Positions 32,454-41,886 of a stretch of 43,085 nt of DNA are shown in pieces (the stretch's first letter is position 1; each line of letters opens with the position of its first letter). The notes under the pieces were generated by a model, which searched no databases, was not told the DNA's origin, and worked only from the letters and a program-made list of their open reading frames with translations. The position numbers and the translations under genes were made by a program. The stretch covers positions 1-43,085 of the forward strand of contig CAISYC010000062.1 of the NCBI GenBank assembly GCA_903889565.1, in the 5' to 3' direction. This DNA is from an uncultured beta proteobacterium. GTDB taxonomy: Bacteria; Pseudomonadota; Gammaproteobacteria; Burkholderiales; SG8-41.

Positions 32454-33245
32454 ATGGAAAAATTCGTATCCGTCGAAAATATCGACATGAGTTTCAAGAC
32501 CAGGCAAGGGGCTTTTATCGCGCTGAAAGACATCAACCTGTCGATCGGCGAGGGCGAGTTTGTCACGCTGATCGGTCACTCCGGCTGCGGCAAATCGACG
32601 CTGCTTAATCTCGTTGCCGGTTTGCTGGTGCAGACCGCCGGCGTGCTGATCTGCGCCGGCCGCGAGATCAGCGGTCCCGGGCCCGATCGCGGCGTGGTAT
32701 TCCAGAATCATTCGCTGCTGCCGTGGCTGACCTGCGCCGAAAATATTTACCTCGCGGTCGAGCGCGTGTTTGGCGCGACCGAATCGAAGGCACAGTTGAA
32801 GGCGCGCACCCTCAAAGCGCTCGACCTGGTGCAGCTTGGTCACGCCGCCGACAAGCGGCCGAACGAAATCTCCGGCGGCATGAAGCAGCGCGTCGGCATC
32901 GCGCGCGCGCTGTCGATCGAACCGAAGGTGCTGCTGCTCGACGAGCCCTTCGGGGCGCTTGATGCGCTCACCCGCGCCCACCTGCAGGACGAACTGCTGA
33001 AGATCGTCGCCAAAACCGGCAGCACCGTGCTGATGGTGACGCATGACGTCGATGAGGCGGTGCTGCTGTCGGACCGCATCGTCATGATGACCAATGGTCC
33101 GTCGGCGACCATCGGCGACATCGTCAACGTCGATCTCGAGCGCCCGCGCGATCGTCTCGCGCTGGTCAACGACAGCCGCTACCACCATCTGCGCGGGCGC
33201 GTGCTCGAGTTCCTGTACCAGAAACAGTTGCGGGCGGCGGCGTGA
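32454..33245 (+). CDS. nrtD: Nitrate ABC transporter ATP-binding protein
   Basis: 263 residues. Walker A GHSGCGKST (about 43-51), Q-loop FQNHSLLPW, ABC signature ISGGMKQRVGIARALS, Walker B KVLLLDEPF with GALDALTR after, and H-loop VTHDVDEA. A single-domain ATPase of the NrtD/NasD type, without the C-terminal binding-protein-like domain of NrtC. 27 bases after nrtB and overlapping the start of an upstream alternative cobA start. Confidence 0.93.
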   Translation: MEKFVSVENIDMSFKTRQGAFIALKDINLSIGEGEFVTLIGHSGCGKSTLLNLVAGLLVQTAGVLICAGREISGPGPDRGVVFQNHSLLPWLTCAENIYLAVERVFGATESKAQLKARTLKALDLVQLGHAADKRPNEISGGMKQRVGIARALSIEPKVLLLDEPFGALDALTRAHLQDELLKIVAKTGSTVLMVTHDVDEAVLLSDRIVMMTNGPSATIGDIVNVDLERPRDRLALVNDSRYHHLRGRVLEFLYQKQLRAAA

Positions 33246-33262
33246 TTCGCAAGGAGACAGGC

Positions 33263-34018
33263 GTGAGGCGTGAGGCGGGCAAGGTATATCTGATTGGCGC
33301 GGGACCGGGTGACCCGGAACTGGTGACGCTCAAGGCGGTGCGCGCGCTGGGCCATGCCGACGTCGTGCTGATCGACGATCTGGTTGATCGTGCGGTGCTT
33401 GTACATGCGCCCCGCGCGCGCGTGGTGCCGGTCGGCAAACGCGGTGGTTGCAAATCGACACCCCAGCGCTTTATTGAAAAATTGATAGTGCGTCTGGCGC
33501 GGCGCGGCCAAGTCGTGGCGCGAGTGAAAGGCGGCGACCCCTTCGTGTTCGGCCGCGGCGGCGAAGAGGTGCTGGCGCTCGCCGCTGCCGGCATCGAATG
33601 CTCGGTGGTGCCGGGCATCACAGCCGGAGTCGGTGTGCCGGCGGCGTTCGGCATTCCTGTCACGCATCGCGATATTGCGCGCGGCGTGACCTTTGTGACC
33701 GCGCACGCGCGCGACGGCGCCGGACCTGATTGGGCGGCACTTGCGCGCACCGGGACCACGCTGGTGATCTACATGGGCATGCAGCACATCAACGCCATTG
33801 CCGCCGCGCTGTCGGCGGCGGGGCTCGCCGCAATGCCGGCGGCGGTGATCGAGCGCGGCACGACTGTCGATGAACGCTCGGTGGTGGATTGCGTCGGCGG
33901 CATTGCAGAAGCAGCACGGGCGGCCGGACTCGGCAGCCCGGCATTGATCGTGATCGGCGAGGTCGTGCGGATGGCGCGCAGCAGCGAACGCGCGCAACCG
34001 CTGCGGCGTCAGGCCTGA
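33263..34018 (+). CDS. cobA: Uroporphyrinogen-III C-methyltransferase (SUMT)
   Basis: 251 residues if started at GTG 33263, which follows AAGGAG; GTG 33242 overlapping the nrtD stop is also in frame. Signatures: YLIGAGPGDPELVTLKA, VPVGKRGG, RVKGGDPFVFGRGGEE, PGITAGVGVPAAFGIPVTHR, TLVIYMGM. It makes precorrin-2 from uroporphyrinogen III, the first step to siroheme, the cofactor of NirB. No fused CysG oxidase/chelatase domain; a separate CbiX lies at 38961. Confidence 0.93.
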   Translation: MRREAGKVYLIGAGPGDPELVTLKAVRALGHADVVLIDDLVDRAVLVHAPRARVVPVGKRGGCKSTPQRFIEKLIVRLARRGQVVARVKGGDPFVFGRGGEEVLALAAAGIECSVVPGITAGVGVPAAFGIPVTHRDIARGVTFVTAHARDGAGPDWAALARTGTTLVIYMGMQHINAIAAALSAAGLAAMPAAVIERGTTVDERSVVDCVGGIAEAARAAGLGSPALIVIGEVVRMARSSERAQPLRRQA

Positions 34019-34040
34019 ACAGCAGCGGAGGAAGACGAAC

Positions 34041-36482
34041 TTGAAGAAAATGAAACTGGTGATGGTCGGCAACGGCATGGCCGGCGTGCGCGCGATTGAA
34101 GAGTTGATCAAGATCGCGCCCGATCTCTACGATATCACGGTGTTCGGCGCCGAGCCGCACGCCAATTACAACCGCATTCTGCTCTCGCCAGTGCTGGCGG
34201 GTGAAATGACGCTCCAAGACATCATGTTGAATGATGTCGACTGGTATGCGGCCAACAACATTACGCTGCATCTGAACAAAAAAATCGTCAAGGTCGACCG
34301 CGTTGCGCGCAAGGTGATCGCCGCCGACGGCACCGAAGCCGACTATGACCGCCTCCTGCTGGCGACCGGTTCCAATCCGTTCATGTTGCCGGTGCCGGGC
34401 GCCAAACTCGATGGTGTCATCACCTATCGCGACATCCAGGATACCAACGCGATGATCGAGGCCGCCGGCAAATACCGGAATGCCGTTGTGATCGGCGGCG
34501 GACTGCTCGGCCTCGAGGCGGCCAACGGATTGAAACTTCGCGGGATGAATGTCACCGTCGTGCATCTGATGGAATGGCTGATGGAGCGCCAGCTCGATCG
34601 CACTGCGGCCGGCATGCTGCAAAAAACGCTCGAAGCCAAGGGCCTTGCATTCAAACTGAAGACGCAGACTGCGGAAATCGTCGGCAGCGAAGATGGCGGC
34701 AAGGCCGGTCGCGTCACCGCGGTGCGTTTCAAAGATGGCGCGGAAATTCCGGCCGACCTCGTGGTGATGGCGGTCGGCATCCGCCCCAACACCGATCTGG
34801 CCGAGGCGGCCGGTCTGTATTGCAACCGCGGAATTGTGGTGAACGACACCATGCAGACCTACGATCCGCGCGTTTACGCGGTCGGCGAATGCGTCGCGCA
34901 TCGCGGCCTTGCATACGGTCTCGTCGCGCCGCTGTTTGACATGGCCAAAGTGTGCGCGAATCATCTGGCCAATTTCGGCATCGGCCGTTACCAGGGCTCG
35001 ACGCTATCAACCAAGCTCAAGGTCACCGGCGTCGATCTGTTTTCGGCGGGTGACTTCACTGGCGGCGCCGACACTGAAGAGATTCTGTTCAATGATGCGG
35101 TCGGGGGCGTTTACAAGAAACTTGTTTTGCGCGACAACCGTCTGATCGGTTGCGTGCTCTACGGCGACACCGTGGAGGGCGCCTGGTATTTCCAGTTGCT
35201 GCGCGACAAGCAGGACGTGCACGAGATACGCGACCATCTGATGTTTGGTCAGTCGCATCTTGGCAACAGCGGCCACCTCGGCCAGAACAAGGCCGCCGCA
35301 ATGTCCGACGAGATGGAGGTCTGCGGCTGCAACGGCGTGTGCAAGGGCAGCATCGTCAAGGCGATCAAGGAGCAGGGCCTGTTCACGCTCGACGATGTGA
35401 GAAAGCACACCAAGGCGTCGAGTTCCTGCGGCTCCTGCACCGGTCTGGTCGAACAGATTCTGTCGTCCACGGTCGGCGGCGCCTATCAGCCGGCGGAGGC
35501 AAAGAACAAACCGGTCTGCGCCTGCACCGCGCATACGCACGAGGAAGTGCGGCGCGTCATCCGCGAGCAGCATCTGTTGACGATTGCGGACGTCATGAGG
35601 TTCATGGAGTGGACGACGCCCAACGGTTGCGCGACCTGCCGGCCGGCGCTGAATTATTACCTGCTGTCGAGCTGGCCGCACGAGGCGAAGGACGATCCGC
35701 AGTCGCGCTTCATCAACGAACGCGCGCACGCCAATATTCAGAAGGACGGCACCTATTCGGTGATTCCGCGGATGTGGGGCGGCTCGACCAGCGCGGCGGA
35801 GTTGCGGCGCATTGCCGACGTCGTCGACAAGTACAAGATCCCGACGGTCAAAGTGACCGGCGGCCAGCGCATCGATCTCCTGGGTGTGAAGAAAGACGAT
35901 CTGCCCAGGGTCTGGCGCGATCTCGATATGCCCTCCGGGCACGCCTATGCAAAGGCGCTGCGCACGGTGAAGACCTGCGTTGGTTCCGAGTGGTGCCGCT
36001 TCGGCGTGCAGGATTCGACCAACATGGGCATCGACCTCGAAAAGGATTTGTGGCGCATGTATGCGCCGCACAAGGTCAAGCTCGCGGTGTCGGGCTGCCC
36101 GCGCAACTGCGCCGAGGCGACGATCAAGGATGTCGGTGTGATCGGCGTCGAATCGGGTTGGGAAATCTATGTCGCCGGCAACGGTGGCATCAAGGCCGAG
36201 GTGGCGCAGTTTTTGTGCAAGGTGAAAACACGCGACGAGGTGCTTGAATATGCGGGCGCCTTTCTCCAACTCTATCGCGAAGAGGCGCGTTATCTCGACC
36301 GCACGGTGCATTATGTCGCGCGCGTCGGCCTTGATTACATCAAGAGCAATATTGTCGACGATGCCGAAAAGCGCAAGGCACTCTATGCGCGTCTGCACTT
36401 TGCGTTGCAGGGCGAGCCCGACCCGTGGCGCGAGCGCGCCGCCGGCGCCGAGGCGCGCGAATTTGAGCTGCTGGAGGTTTGA
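34041..36482 (+). CDS. nirB: Nitrite reductase (NADH) large subunit
   Basis: 813 residues from TTG 34041 with GGAGGAAG ahead, giving MKKMKLVMVGNGMAG; ATG 34050 is an alternative. Order of domains: FAD/NADH reductase (VGNGMAGVRAIEE, VIGGGLLGLEAANGL), a BFD-like domain with CGCNGVCKGS and CGSC, a second cluster site with CACTAHT and CATCRP, then the ferredoxin-type nitrite reductase half with the siroheme and [4Fe-4S] cysteines CVGSEWCRFG and SGCPRNCAEA. It reduces nitrite to ammonium with six electrons from NADH. nirD follows two bases later. Confidence 0.96.
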   Translation: MKKMKLVMVGNGMAGVRAIEELIKIAPDLYDITVFGAEPHANYNRILLSPVLAGEMTLQDIMLNDVDWYAANNITLHLNKKIVKVDRVARKVIAADGTEADYDRLLLATGSNPFMLPVPGAKLDGVITYRDIQDTNAMIEAAGKYRNAVVIGGGLLGLEAANGLKLRGMNVTVVHLMEWLMERQLDRTAAGMLQKTLEAKGLAFKLKTQTAEIVGSEDGGKAGRVTAVRFKDGAEIPADLVVMAVGIRPNTDLAEAAGLYCNRGIVVNDTMQTYDPRVYAVGECVAHRGLAYGLVAPLFDMAKVCANHLANFGIGRYQGSTLSTKLKVTGVDLFSAGDFTGGADTEEILFNDAVGGVYKKLVLRDNRLIGCVLYGDTVEGAWYFQLLRDKQDVHEIRDHLMFGQSHLGNSGHLGQNKAAAMSDEMEVCGCNGVCKGSIVKAIKEQGLFTLDDVRKHTKASSSCGSCTGLVEQILSSTVGGAYQPAEAKNKPVCACTAHTHEEVRRVIREQHLLTIADVMRFMEWTTPNGCATCRPALNYYLLSSWPHEAKDDPQSRFINERAHANIQKDGTYSVIPRMWGGSTSAAELRRIADVVDKYKIPTVKVTGGQRIDLLGVKKDDLPRVWRDLDMPSGHAYAKALRTVKTCVGSEWCRFGVQDSTNMGIDLEKDLWRMYAPHKVKLAVSGCPRNCAEATIKDVGVIGVESGWEIYVAGNGGIKAEVAQFLCKVKTRDEVLEYAGAFLQLYREEARYLDRTVHYVARVGLDYIKSNIVDDAEKRKALYARLHFALQGEPDPWRERAAGAEAREFELLEV

Positions 36483-36484
36483 GC

Positions 36485-36823
36485 ATGAGCGCCGTCATTA
36501 AGCCCGCCGCCGCCGTGAAGTGGACGCGTGTGTGCGCGATCGAGGACATACCCCAGCTCGGCGCGCGCGTGGTCAAAAGCGCGCATGGCAATATCGCGGT
36601 ATTTCGCAACGCCGAGGACGAAGTGTTCGCCCTGCTGGATAAATGCCCGCACAAGCGCGGGCCGCTGTCCCAGGGCATTGTGTTCGGCCGCAAGGTCGCC
36701 TGCCCGCTGCACAACTGGAATATCGGGCTCGATGACGGCAATGCGGTGGCGCCGGACCAGGGTTGTGCGCGCTGCTTTCCGGTGAATCTTGACGGCGGCA
36801 TGGTGTTCCTCGATTTGAGCTAG
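36485..36823 (+). CDS. nirD: Nitrite reductase (NADH) small subunit
   Basis: 112 residues from ATG 36485 with GGAGG ahead. Rieske-type fold with CPHKRGP and CPLHNWNIGLDDG, the two Cys and two His ligands of a [2Fe-2S] Rieske cluster retained (many enterobacterial NirD proteins lack them). It acts with NirB. Last gene of the nrt-nir operon; no T-tracted terminator was seen directly after it. Confidence 0.93.
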   Translation: MSAVIKPAAAVKWTRVCAIEDIPQLGARVVKSAHGNIAVFRNAEDEVFALLDKCPHKRGPLSQGIVFGRKVACPLHNWNIGLDDGNAVAPDQGCARCFPVNLDGGMVFLDLS

Positions 36824-37140
36824 GCGCCGGCCGCAGCAGCAATAACCCTCATTCACGCACGGTGATTCGGGCGCCCGATTCCCTTATATTGCGGTTTTGC
36901 CGGCGTCAAATCGCCCCGCATTCGTCGCGGCATCTGGACAAGAGGTCGCACCCTCCTGTATATATAACGCCCTTTGGTGCGGCCCCCGCGCATCGATAAA
37001 AACCGTTGGAATCTGCTGGATCGGGGTCGGGGCATTGTATTCGTGTGCCCGTTATTCCAGGCGCGCAAAGCGCATCGCCGCCACCGGCAGTCCGGGCGGA
37101 GCAGGTTTAAAAGTATTTTGAATTTTTTCAGGAGAGCAAA
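36824..37140 (+). other. Intergenic region upstream of sodB
   Basis: No gene. Contains a palindrome TCGGGCGCCCGA near 36867-36878 and a possible promoter TGGACA-18-TATATA near 36937-36966. AGGAGA precedes the sodB start. Otherwise nothing specific was recognised. Confidence 0.3.
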
Positions 37141-37719
37141 ATGCCGCATCAACTTCCCGCCCTGCCTTATGCCATCGACGCGCTGCAGCCGCATATTTCG
37201 AAGGAAACCCTCGAGTTTCACTACGGCAAACATCACCAGACGTATGTGAACAATCTGAACGATCTGATCAAGGGCACCGAGTTCGAGAATTCCTCGCTTG
37301 AAGACATCGTCAAGAAATCCTCCGGCCCGCTGTTCAATAACGCGGCGCAGATCTGGAACCACACTTTTTACTGGAATTCGCTTTCGCCCAAGTGCGGCGC
37401 GCCGGCCGGTGCGCTGGCCGCGGCGATCGACAAGAAGTGGGGCTCGTTCGACGCCTTCAAGGACGCCTTCGCCAAATCGGCGGCCGGCAACTTCGGTTCG
37501 GGCTGGACCTGGCTGGTGAAAAAGGCCGACGGTTCGCTCGACATCGTCAACACCAGCAACGCGGCGACGCCGCTGACCGGCGCCGACAAACCGCTGCTGA
37601 CCTGCGACGTGTGGGAGCATGCCTATTACATCGACTACCGCAACCGCCGGCCCGATTACCTCAAAGCGTTCTGGAGCCTGGCCAACTGGGGATTTGCCGC
37701 AGCGAATTTCGGCGGCTGA
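37141..37719 (+). CDS. sodB: Superoxide dismutase [Fe]
   Basis: 192 residues. [20 protein letters not shown] opening, [30 protein letters not shown] (Gln before the WNHTFYW, Fe-type), SGWTWLV, and [13 protein letters not shown]. Metal ligands are His27-type, His in WNHT, Asp and His in DVWEH. It converts superoxide to oxygen and hydrogen peroxide in the cytoplasm. Single-gene unit with AGGAGA ribosome site. Confidence 0.96.
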   Translation: MPHQLPALPYAIDALQPHISKETLEFHYGKHHQTYVNNLNDLIKGTEFENSSLEDIVKKSSGPLFNNAAQIWNHTFYWNSLSPKCGAPAGALAAAIDKKWGSFDAFKDAFAKSAAGNFGSGWTWLVKKADGSLDIVNTSNAATPLTGADKPLLTCDVWEHAYYIDYRNRRPDYLKAFWSLANWGFAAANFGG

Positions 37720-37730
37720 TCCGGTTCGGC

Positions 37731-37754
37731 GCGGCGCCCGTTTGCGGGCGCCGC
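37731..37754 (+). terminator. Strong hairpin after sodB
   Basis: GCGGCGCCCG-TTTG-CGGGCGCCGC, a perfect 10-bp stem 12 bases after the sodB stop. There is no T-run, so termination is not certain; it may stabilise the 3' end. Confidence 0.5.
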
Positions 37755-37803
37755 CGCATTGCCCGCAAGTTCGAAAATACCGATAACAACGGGGAACGCT
37801 GAC

Positions 37804-38403
37804 ATGGGCGCATTTTTTCAGTCGCTTGGCCGCACGGTCGCTGCGGGCGTCGTACTTCTCGTCGTCATACTGCTGGCGGTCGGCGCCTTCGTCAGTGAGG
37901 CCGGGGCGCGGCCCGGCGACCACATGTGGTGGGCCTTCGTCATGCGCTGGCTGCACGTGCTGTCCGGCGTCATGTGGGTCGGCCTGTTGTGGTATTTCAA
38001 CTTCGTGCAGACGCCGTCGATGCCGAAAATCCCCGACGAGCAGAAACCGGCGGTCAGCAAGGTGATTGCGCCGACGGCGTTGTTCTGGTTCCGCTGGGCT
38101 GCGCTGTCCACAGTCGTCACCGGCCTGATGGTGGCGGGCATGAACGGTTACCTTGCCTCGGCCCTGATGCTGACCAAGGGTGTGCATGCAATCGGCATCG
38201 ACATGTGGATTGCGCTGGTGATGGCGTTCAACGTCTGGTTCGTCATCTGGCCGAACCAGAAGAAGGCCTTGGGTATTGTCACCGTGACTGCAGAGGAAAA
38301 GGCCGCGGCGGCGAAACTCGCCGGCCTGGTCTCGCGCATCAACACCATGCTGTCGATTCCGATGCTGTTCTGCATGGTCGCGCAGCAGAACGTCGGCATG
38401 TAA
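37804..38403 (+). CDS. PuuD-like membrane protein (urate hydroxylase N-domain type)
   Basis: 199 residues from ATG 37804. Four to five hydrophobic helices; the segment WLHVLSGVMWVGLLWYFNFVQTPSM is typical of the Urate_ox_N/PuuD membrane domain. Characterised PuuD proteins are longer and carry a C-terminal cytochrome c domain, which is missing here. The function of the short form is unknown. It is followed by a bidirectional terminator. Confidence 0.75.
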   Translation: MGAFFQSLGRTVAAGVVLLVVILLAVGAFVSEAGARPGDHMWWAFVMRWLHVLSGVMWVGLLWYFNFVQTPSMPKIPDEQKPAVSKVIAPTALFWFRWAALSTVVTGLMVAGMNGYLASALMLTKGVHAIGIDMWIALVMAFNVWFVIWPNQKKALGIVTVTAEEKAAAAKLAGLVSRINTMLSIPMLFCMVAQQNVGM

Positions 38404-38431
38404 GCGGCGTTCTTCCCGTTGCGGGCAGGGC

Positions 38432-38465
38432 AAAAAACGCGCGGCTAATGCCGTGCGTTTTTTTT
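38432..38465. terminator. Bidirectional intrinsic terminator
   Basis: ACGCGCGGC-TAAT-GCCGTGCGT, a 9-bp stem with one G-U pair, has six A before it and eight T after it. It serves both the gene ending at 38403 and the one ending at 38476. Confidence 0.9.
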
Positions 38466-38475
38466 GCGGTGCGAT

Positions 38476-38925
38476 TTACTGCGCCGCGGGCGCCTTGTCG
38501 AGTCCTTCGACCCGGGCGCCGGCCTTGATGCCGCGTTTGGCGAACCAGCCCTGGTTCATTTCGAGTGCATAGCGCGCCGGCCGCGTTGACGGATGCGGAT
38601 CGGTGGTGAGCGGCTTCATGTCGGCGATGTTGATGATGACACCCGCCTCGTCGAGAAAAGCAATGCTCAGCGGCAGGTAGGTATTCTTCATCCAGAAGTT
38701 CAGCACGGATGTATCCTGGAATACAAACAGCATGCCCCAGTTCTCCGGCAGCATGCGACGGAACATGAGGCCGGTTGTGCGCGAGTTGTCGGTGGCGGCG
38801 ACTTCCGCCGTCAGCTTGTGGCCGTTGATCGTCAGCGTGATCTCCGGCAGGGCGGCATCTGCGGCGGCGGCCATGCCTGAGGGCAGCAAACACGCGAATG
38901 CAAATACAGCGAGAAATTTTTTCAT
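38476..38925 (-). CDS. DUF192 family secreted protein
   Basis: 149 residues. Signal peptide MKKFLAVFAFACLLPSGMAAAADA. The DUF192 core is clear: AEVAATDNSRTTGLMFR, MLPENWGMLFVF, FWMKNTYLPLSIAFLDEAGVI, and ALEMNQGWFAKRGIKAG. Role in the family is unknown. Minus strand, 35 bases after cbiX. Confidence 0.9.
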   Translation of the reverse strand: MKKFLAVFAFACLLPSGMAAAADAALPEITLTINGHKLTAEVAATDNSRTTGLMFRRMLPENWGMLFVFQDTSVLNFWMKNTYLPLSIAFLDEAGVIINIADMKPLTTDPHPSTRPARYALEMNQGWFAKRGIKAGARVEGLDKAPAAQ

Positions 38926-38960
38926 GGGTATCCGATCATTGTCTGTTGCTGTGCGGTAAA

Positions 38961-39350
38961 TTAATCCGGCAATTCGCTGAGCAGCCAGTCGGCAATTGCG
39001 TTCAGAATGGTTTCGACATCACCCACCGCCGGCAACAGGGTGATTTCGATGGTTGCATTTTGCGCACGAATCGAGTCCAGCAGTTTCGGCAGGTCGTGAC
39101 GCAGATGTCCGCCCTGCGCCATGAATAGCGGTGCAATCGTGATGCGGCGGTGACCGCTGCCGACCAGCTTGGCGATGGTTTCCGGCAGCGGCGGCTGCAT
39201 GAATTCGAGAAAAGCCAGCTCCACCGCAGCATCCGAACGCCGCGCGCGAATGGCGGCCTGAATGCGCCGAAACGGTTCGGCCCATTCCGGATCGCGCGCA
39301 CCGTGCGCAAACAGTACCAGTGCGGACGGCGTTTTTGCAGCGTCGCTCAC
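38961..39350 (-). CDS. cbiX: CbiX-type sirohydrochlorin chelatase
   Basis: 129 residues from GTG 39350. One-domain CbiX/SirB: LVLFAHGARDPEW with the metal-site His at the N-terminus and IAPLFMAQGGHLRHDLP with the second His. Such short proteins insert cobalt or iron into sirohydrochlorin. With CobA at 33263 it could supply siroheme to NirB. It starts 10 bases after the dut stop. Confidence 0.85.
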   Translation of the reverse strand: MSDAAKTPSALVLFAHGARDPEWAEPFRRIQAAIRARRSDAAVELAFLEFMQPPLPETIAKLVGSGHRRITIAPLFMAQGGHLRHDLPKLLDSIRAQNATIEITLLPAVGDVETILNAIADWLLSELPD

Positions 39351-39360
39351 GGATTCTGAA

Positions 39361-39810
39361 TCAATGCTTGCCGGTGCTGCCGAAGCCGCCGGCGCCGCGC
39401 GAACTTTCGGCGAAATCCCCGACCACGTTCCATTCGACCTGCGCTACCGGCACGATCACCAGCTGGGCGAGACGCTCCATTGGATTGAGCACGAATGCGG
39501 CGTTGCCGCGGTTCCAGGTCGAGACAAAGATCTGGCCCTGATAATCGGAATCGATGAGCCCGACCAGATTGCCGAGCACGATGCCGTGTTTGTGGCCGAG
39601 GCCGGAGCGCGGCAGGATGACTGCCGCGTAACCCGGATTACCAAGATGGATCGCGATGCCGGTCGGCACCAGTTCGGTTTGTCCCGGCGCGAGTGTGATC
39701 GCCGCATCAATGCAGGCGCGCAGATCGAGTCCGGCGGATCCGGGTGTCGCGTACTGGGGCAATTGTCCAATGAGACGCGGATCGAGAATTTTGACGTCGA
39801 GTTTTTTCAT
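39361..39810 (-). CDS. dut: dUTP diphosphatase
   Basis: 149 residues. All five dUTPase motifs are present: [35 protein letters not shown] and [10 protein letters not shown]. It hydrolyses dUTP to dUMP. Follows coaBC on the minus strand, the order common in Proteobacteria. Confidence 0.95.
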   Translation of the reverse strand: MKKLDVKILDPRLIGQLPQYATPGSAGLDLRACIDAAITLAPGQTELVPTGIAIHLGNPGYAAVILPRSGLGHKHGIVLGNLVGLIDSDYQGQIFVSTWNRGNAAFVLNPMERLAQLVIVPVAQVEWNVVGDFAESSRGAGGFGSTGKH

Positions 39811-39824
39811 GGTCTTGATTCAGC

Positions 39825-39851
39825 CGCAGGTGGCACAGAGAGCACAGAGGC
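39825..39851. repeat. Remnant of CACAGAG-type repeat
   Basis: GCAGGTGGCACAGAGAGCACAGAGG lies between dut and coaBC. It resembles one end of the element at 16967-17065. Confidence 0.4.
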
Positions 39852-39891
39852 AACACCGGGATCGCAGATCTGAGCGCTGTCTGCAGATCGA

Positions 39892-41097
39892 TTATTTCCT
39901 GATTTTTCTGCGCGGCGTCACGAGTGATGCGATATGCGCAACGATTTGACGCGCCACTTCCGTTTTCGGCGCGCGCGCCAGTTTGTGCAGGCCGGCGTCG
40001 TCGAGCAGCGTGACTTCGTTGTCGTCGGCGCCGATTGCATGCTGCGCGAGATTGGCCACCATCAAACGCACCTTCTTGCGGCGGCGCTTGGCGTCGGCGA
40101 ATTCGTTGAGTTTCTGGCTTTCGGCGGCAAAGCCGACGGTGAACGGCGCTTTCGGTTGCGCGGCGACCCACGCCAGGATGTCGGGATTCTGGATCAGCTG
40201 CAAGGGCATATCGCGATCGGTTTTCTTGATCTTCTGCGTGCTGACGCGTGCCGGACGGTAATCGGCCACCGCGGCGACGCCGATAAAGATGTCGGCCGCC
40301 TTCACATGCTTTTTGACTGCCGCAAACATCTGCTCTGTGCTCTCGACGCGTTCGATATGTGCGCCGACCGGCGGTTCGAGATGCACCGGGCCGGACAGTA
40401 GCGTGACCTTGGCCCCGGCGTCGAGCGCGGCGCGCGCAATCGCGTAACCCATCTTGCCGGAACTGCGGTTGGTAATGCCGCGCACCGGATCGAGCGCCTC
40501 GAAGGTCGGGCCGGCGGTGATCAAGACCTGTTTGCCCGCAAGCAGTTTCGGCGCGAATTGCGCATTGATCGCTTCGAAAATTTGCGCCGCTTCAAGCATG
40601 CGGCCGAGGCCGGTTTCGCCGCAGGCCTGATCGCCGCTGGCGGGGCCGAGGAGGTTGACGCCATCGCGTTCGAGCAGCGCGACATTGCGTTGGGTTGCCT
40701 TGTTCTCCCACATCTGGCGGTTCATTGCCGGCGCCACCAGCAAAGGGCATTCGCGCGCGAGGCACAGCGTCGAGAGCAGATCATCGGCGAGGCCGTTGGC
40801 GAGTTTGGCCATGAAATCGGCGCTCGCCGGCGCGATGACGATCGCATCTGCGCCGCGCGACAATGCGATATGCGCCATGTTGTCGGCGACGCGGCCGTCC
40901 CACAGATCGGTGAACACCGGTTTGCCCGACAGTGCTTGCAAGGTTGCCGGCGTGATGAAGCCGCAGGCGGCTTCGGTCATTACCACCTGCACGTCGATGC
41001 CGTCCTTGATCAGCAGGCGCGTCAGTTCGGCGGCTTTGTAAGCCGCGATGCCGCCGGTGATGCCGAGTACGATCCGCCGTTGCCGCGATTGCGCCAT
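39892..41097 (-). CDS. coaBC: Phosphopantothenoylcysteine decarboxylase / synthetase
   Basis: 401 residues from ATG 41097 (MAQSRQRRIVLGITGGIAAYK); the open frame before it is not protein-like. CoaC half: GGIAAYKAAELTR, IAPASADFMAKLANGLADDLL, VAPAMNRQMW. CoaB half: AGPTFEALDPVRGITNRSSGKMGYAIA, AAVADYRPA. It forms 4'-phosphopantetheine for CoA. Essential gene. Confidence 0.95.
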   Translation of the reverse strand: MAQSRQRRIVLGITGGIAAYKAAELTRLLIKDGIDVQVVMTEAACGFITPATLQALSGKPVFTDLWDGRVADNMAHIALSRGADAIVIAPASADFMAKLANGLADDLLSTLCLARECPLLVAPAMNRQMWENKATQRNVALLERDGVNLLGPASGDQACGETGLGRMLEAAQIFEAINAQFAPKLLAGKQVLITAGPTFEALDPVRGITNRSSGKMGYAIARAALDAGAKVTLLSGPVHLEPPVGAHIERVESTEQMFAAVKKHVKAADIFIGVAAVADYRPARVSTQKIKKTDRDMPLQLIQNPDILAWVAAQPKAPFTVGFAAESQKLNEFADAKRRRKKVRLMVANLAQHAIGADDNEVTLLDDAGLHKLARAPKTEVARQIVAHIASLVTPRRKIRK

Positions 41098-41501
41098 GAC
41101 TGTGGGCTGTTTCGCTGAAAAGGGAGCCAAGTGTAAACCAATTGATGCCCCGCACAAAACCGGCGACTTTAAGATCATTGCCGCTACCGAAGCGCTTGCC
41201 GTGATTGTCAGTATCCCGGTGCGCCCGGGGTTGTCTGCGCGCGCGTCGCCACATGCACCGGCGCGGCCCGCACCCATGCAGATGGGACAACTGTGTTGAC
41301 CGAGGCCGCCATCGGGTCAATGAAAGGTTCAATCAATCAACGAGCGCGGGGAATCGTCACAAATCATCGCGCGATTGTCCGCTTGCCTAGCCGGCGATAT
41401 AGTTGCGGATCGCGAAAAGGTAGTTTGATTTTCCCATTCCCATGATTCATCCGGCACCGACCGCTTGGACGGCGGATTGATCTACACTCAAAGGAACCAC
41501 G
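41098..41501. other. Intergenic region between coaBC and a hypothetical gene
   Basis: Short frames on both strands have no protein-like features. No RNA gene or repeat was recognised. Confidence 0.35.
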
Positions 41502-41831
41502 ATGCCCGTTTCGCCCAATACAACTGACGCCTACGTCAGCGGCTCGAATCTCGTTGATGTCATCCTTTCTCATATCGATCGAATTTTGTGCTCGTCGGAG
41601 GAGAAGTATTATCGGCACGGCTCCGACGACGATTATTTTTATACGTTCGCGTTTGCGATCGGGCATCTTGACGACGGGGATGCGGTCACTTTGAGGCAGG
41701 CATACATTAATGCCGGTTGGGGCAACGTCCAGGTTCGAAATTTTCTGGAAGAAGAACTCGCAGCAAAGTTCATTGTGGTGCGAATTTTTCGCAAAAAGCA
41801 CAGTAAATTCTCCACCTGGACAGCCAAATAG
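41502..41831 (+). CDS. Hypothetical protein, lower GC
   Basis: 109 residues from ATG 41502 with AAGGA ahead. Opens MPVSPNTTDAYVSGSNLVDVIL, then an acidic stretch (HGSDDDYFYTF) and a basic C-terminus (RIFRKKHSK). No signal peptide or membrane helix. The DNA is visibly richer in A and T than its neighbours, suggesting acquisition. No family was recognised. Confidence 0.6.
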   Translation: MPVSPNTTDAYVSGSNLVDVILSHIDRILCSSEEKYYRHGSDDDYFYTFAFAIGHLDDGDAVTLRQAYINAGWGNVQVRNFLEEELAAKFIVVRIFRKKHSKFSTWTAK

Positions 41832-41886
41832 CCCCTATTCTTCACGGATATGCACTTCCTCGATGACTACTTCGCGCAGCCGGTTG

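Noticed and set aside
35007-36398. 463-codon minus-strand frame
   Set aside because: Antisense to nirB; no recognisable domains.
36853-38433. 526-codon minus-strand frame
   Set aside because: Antisense to sodB and the PuuD-like gene, both clearly real; a shadow frame of GC-rich DNA.
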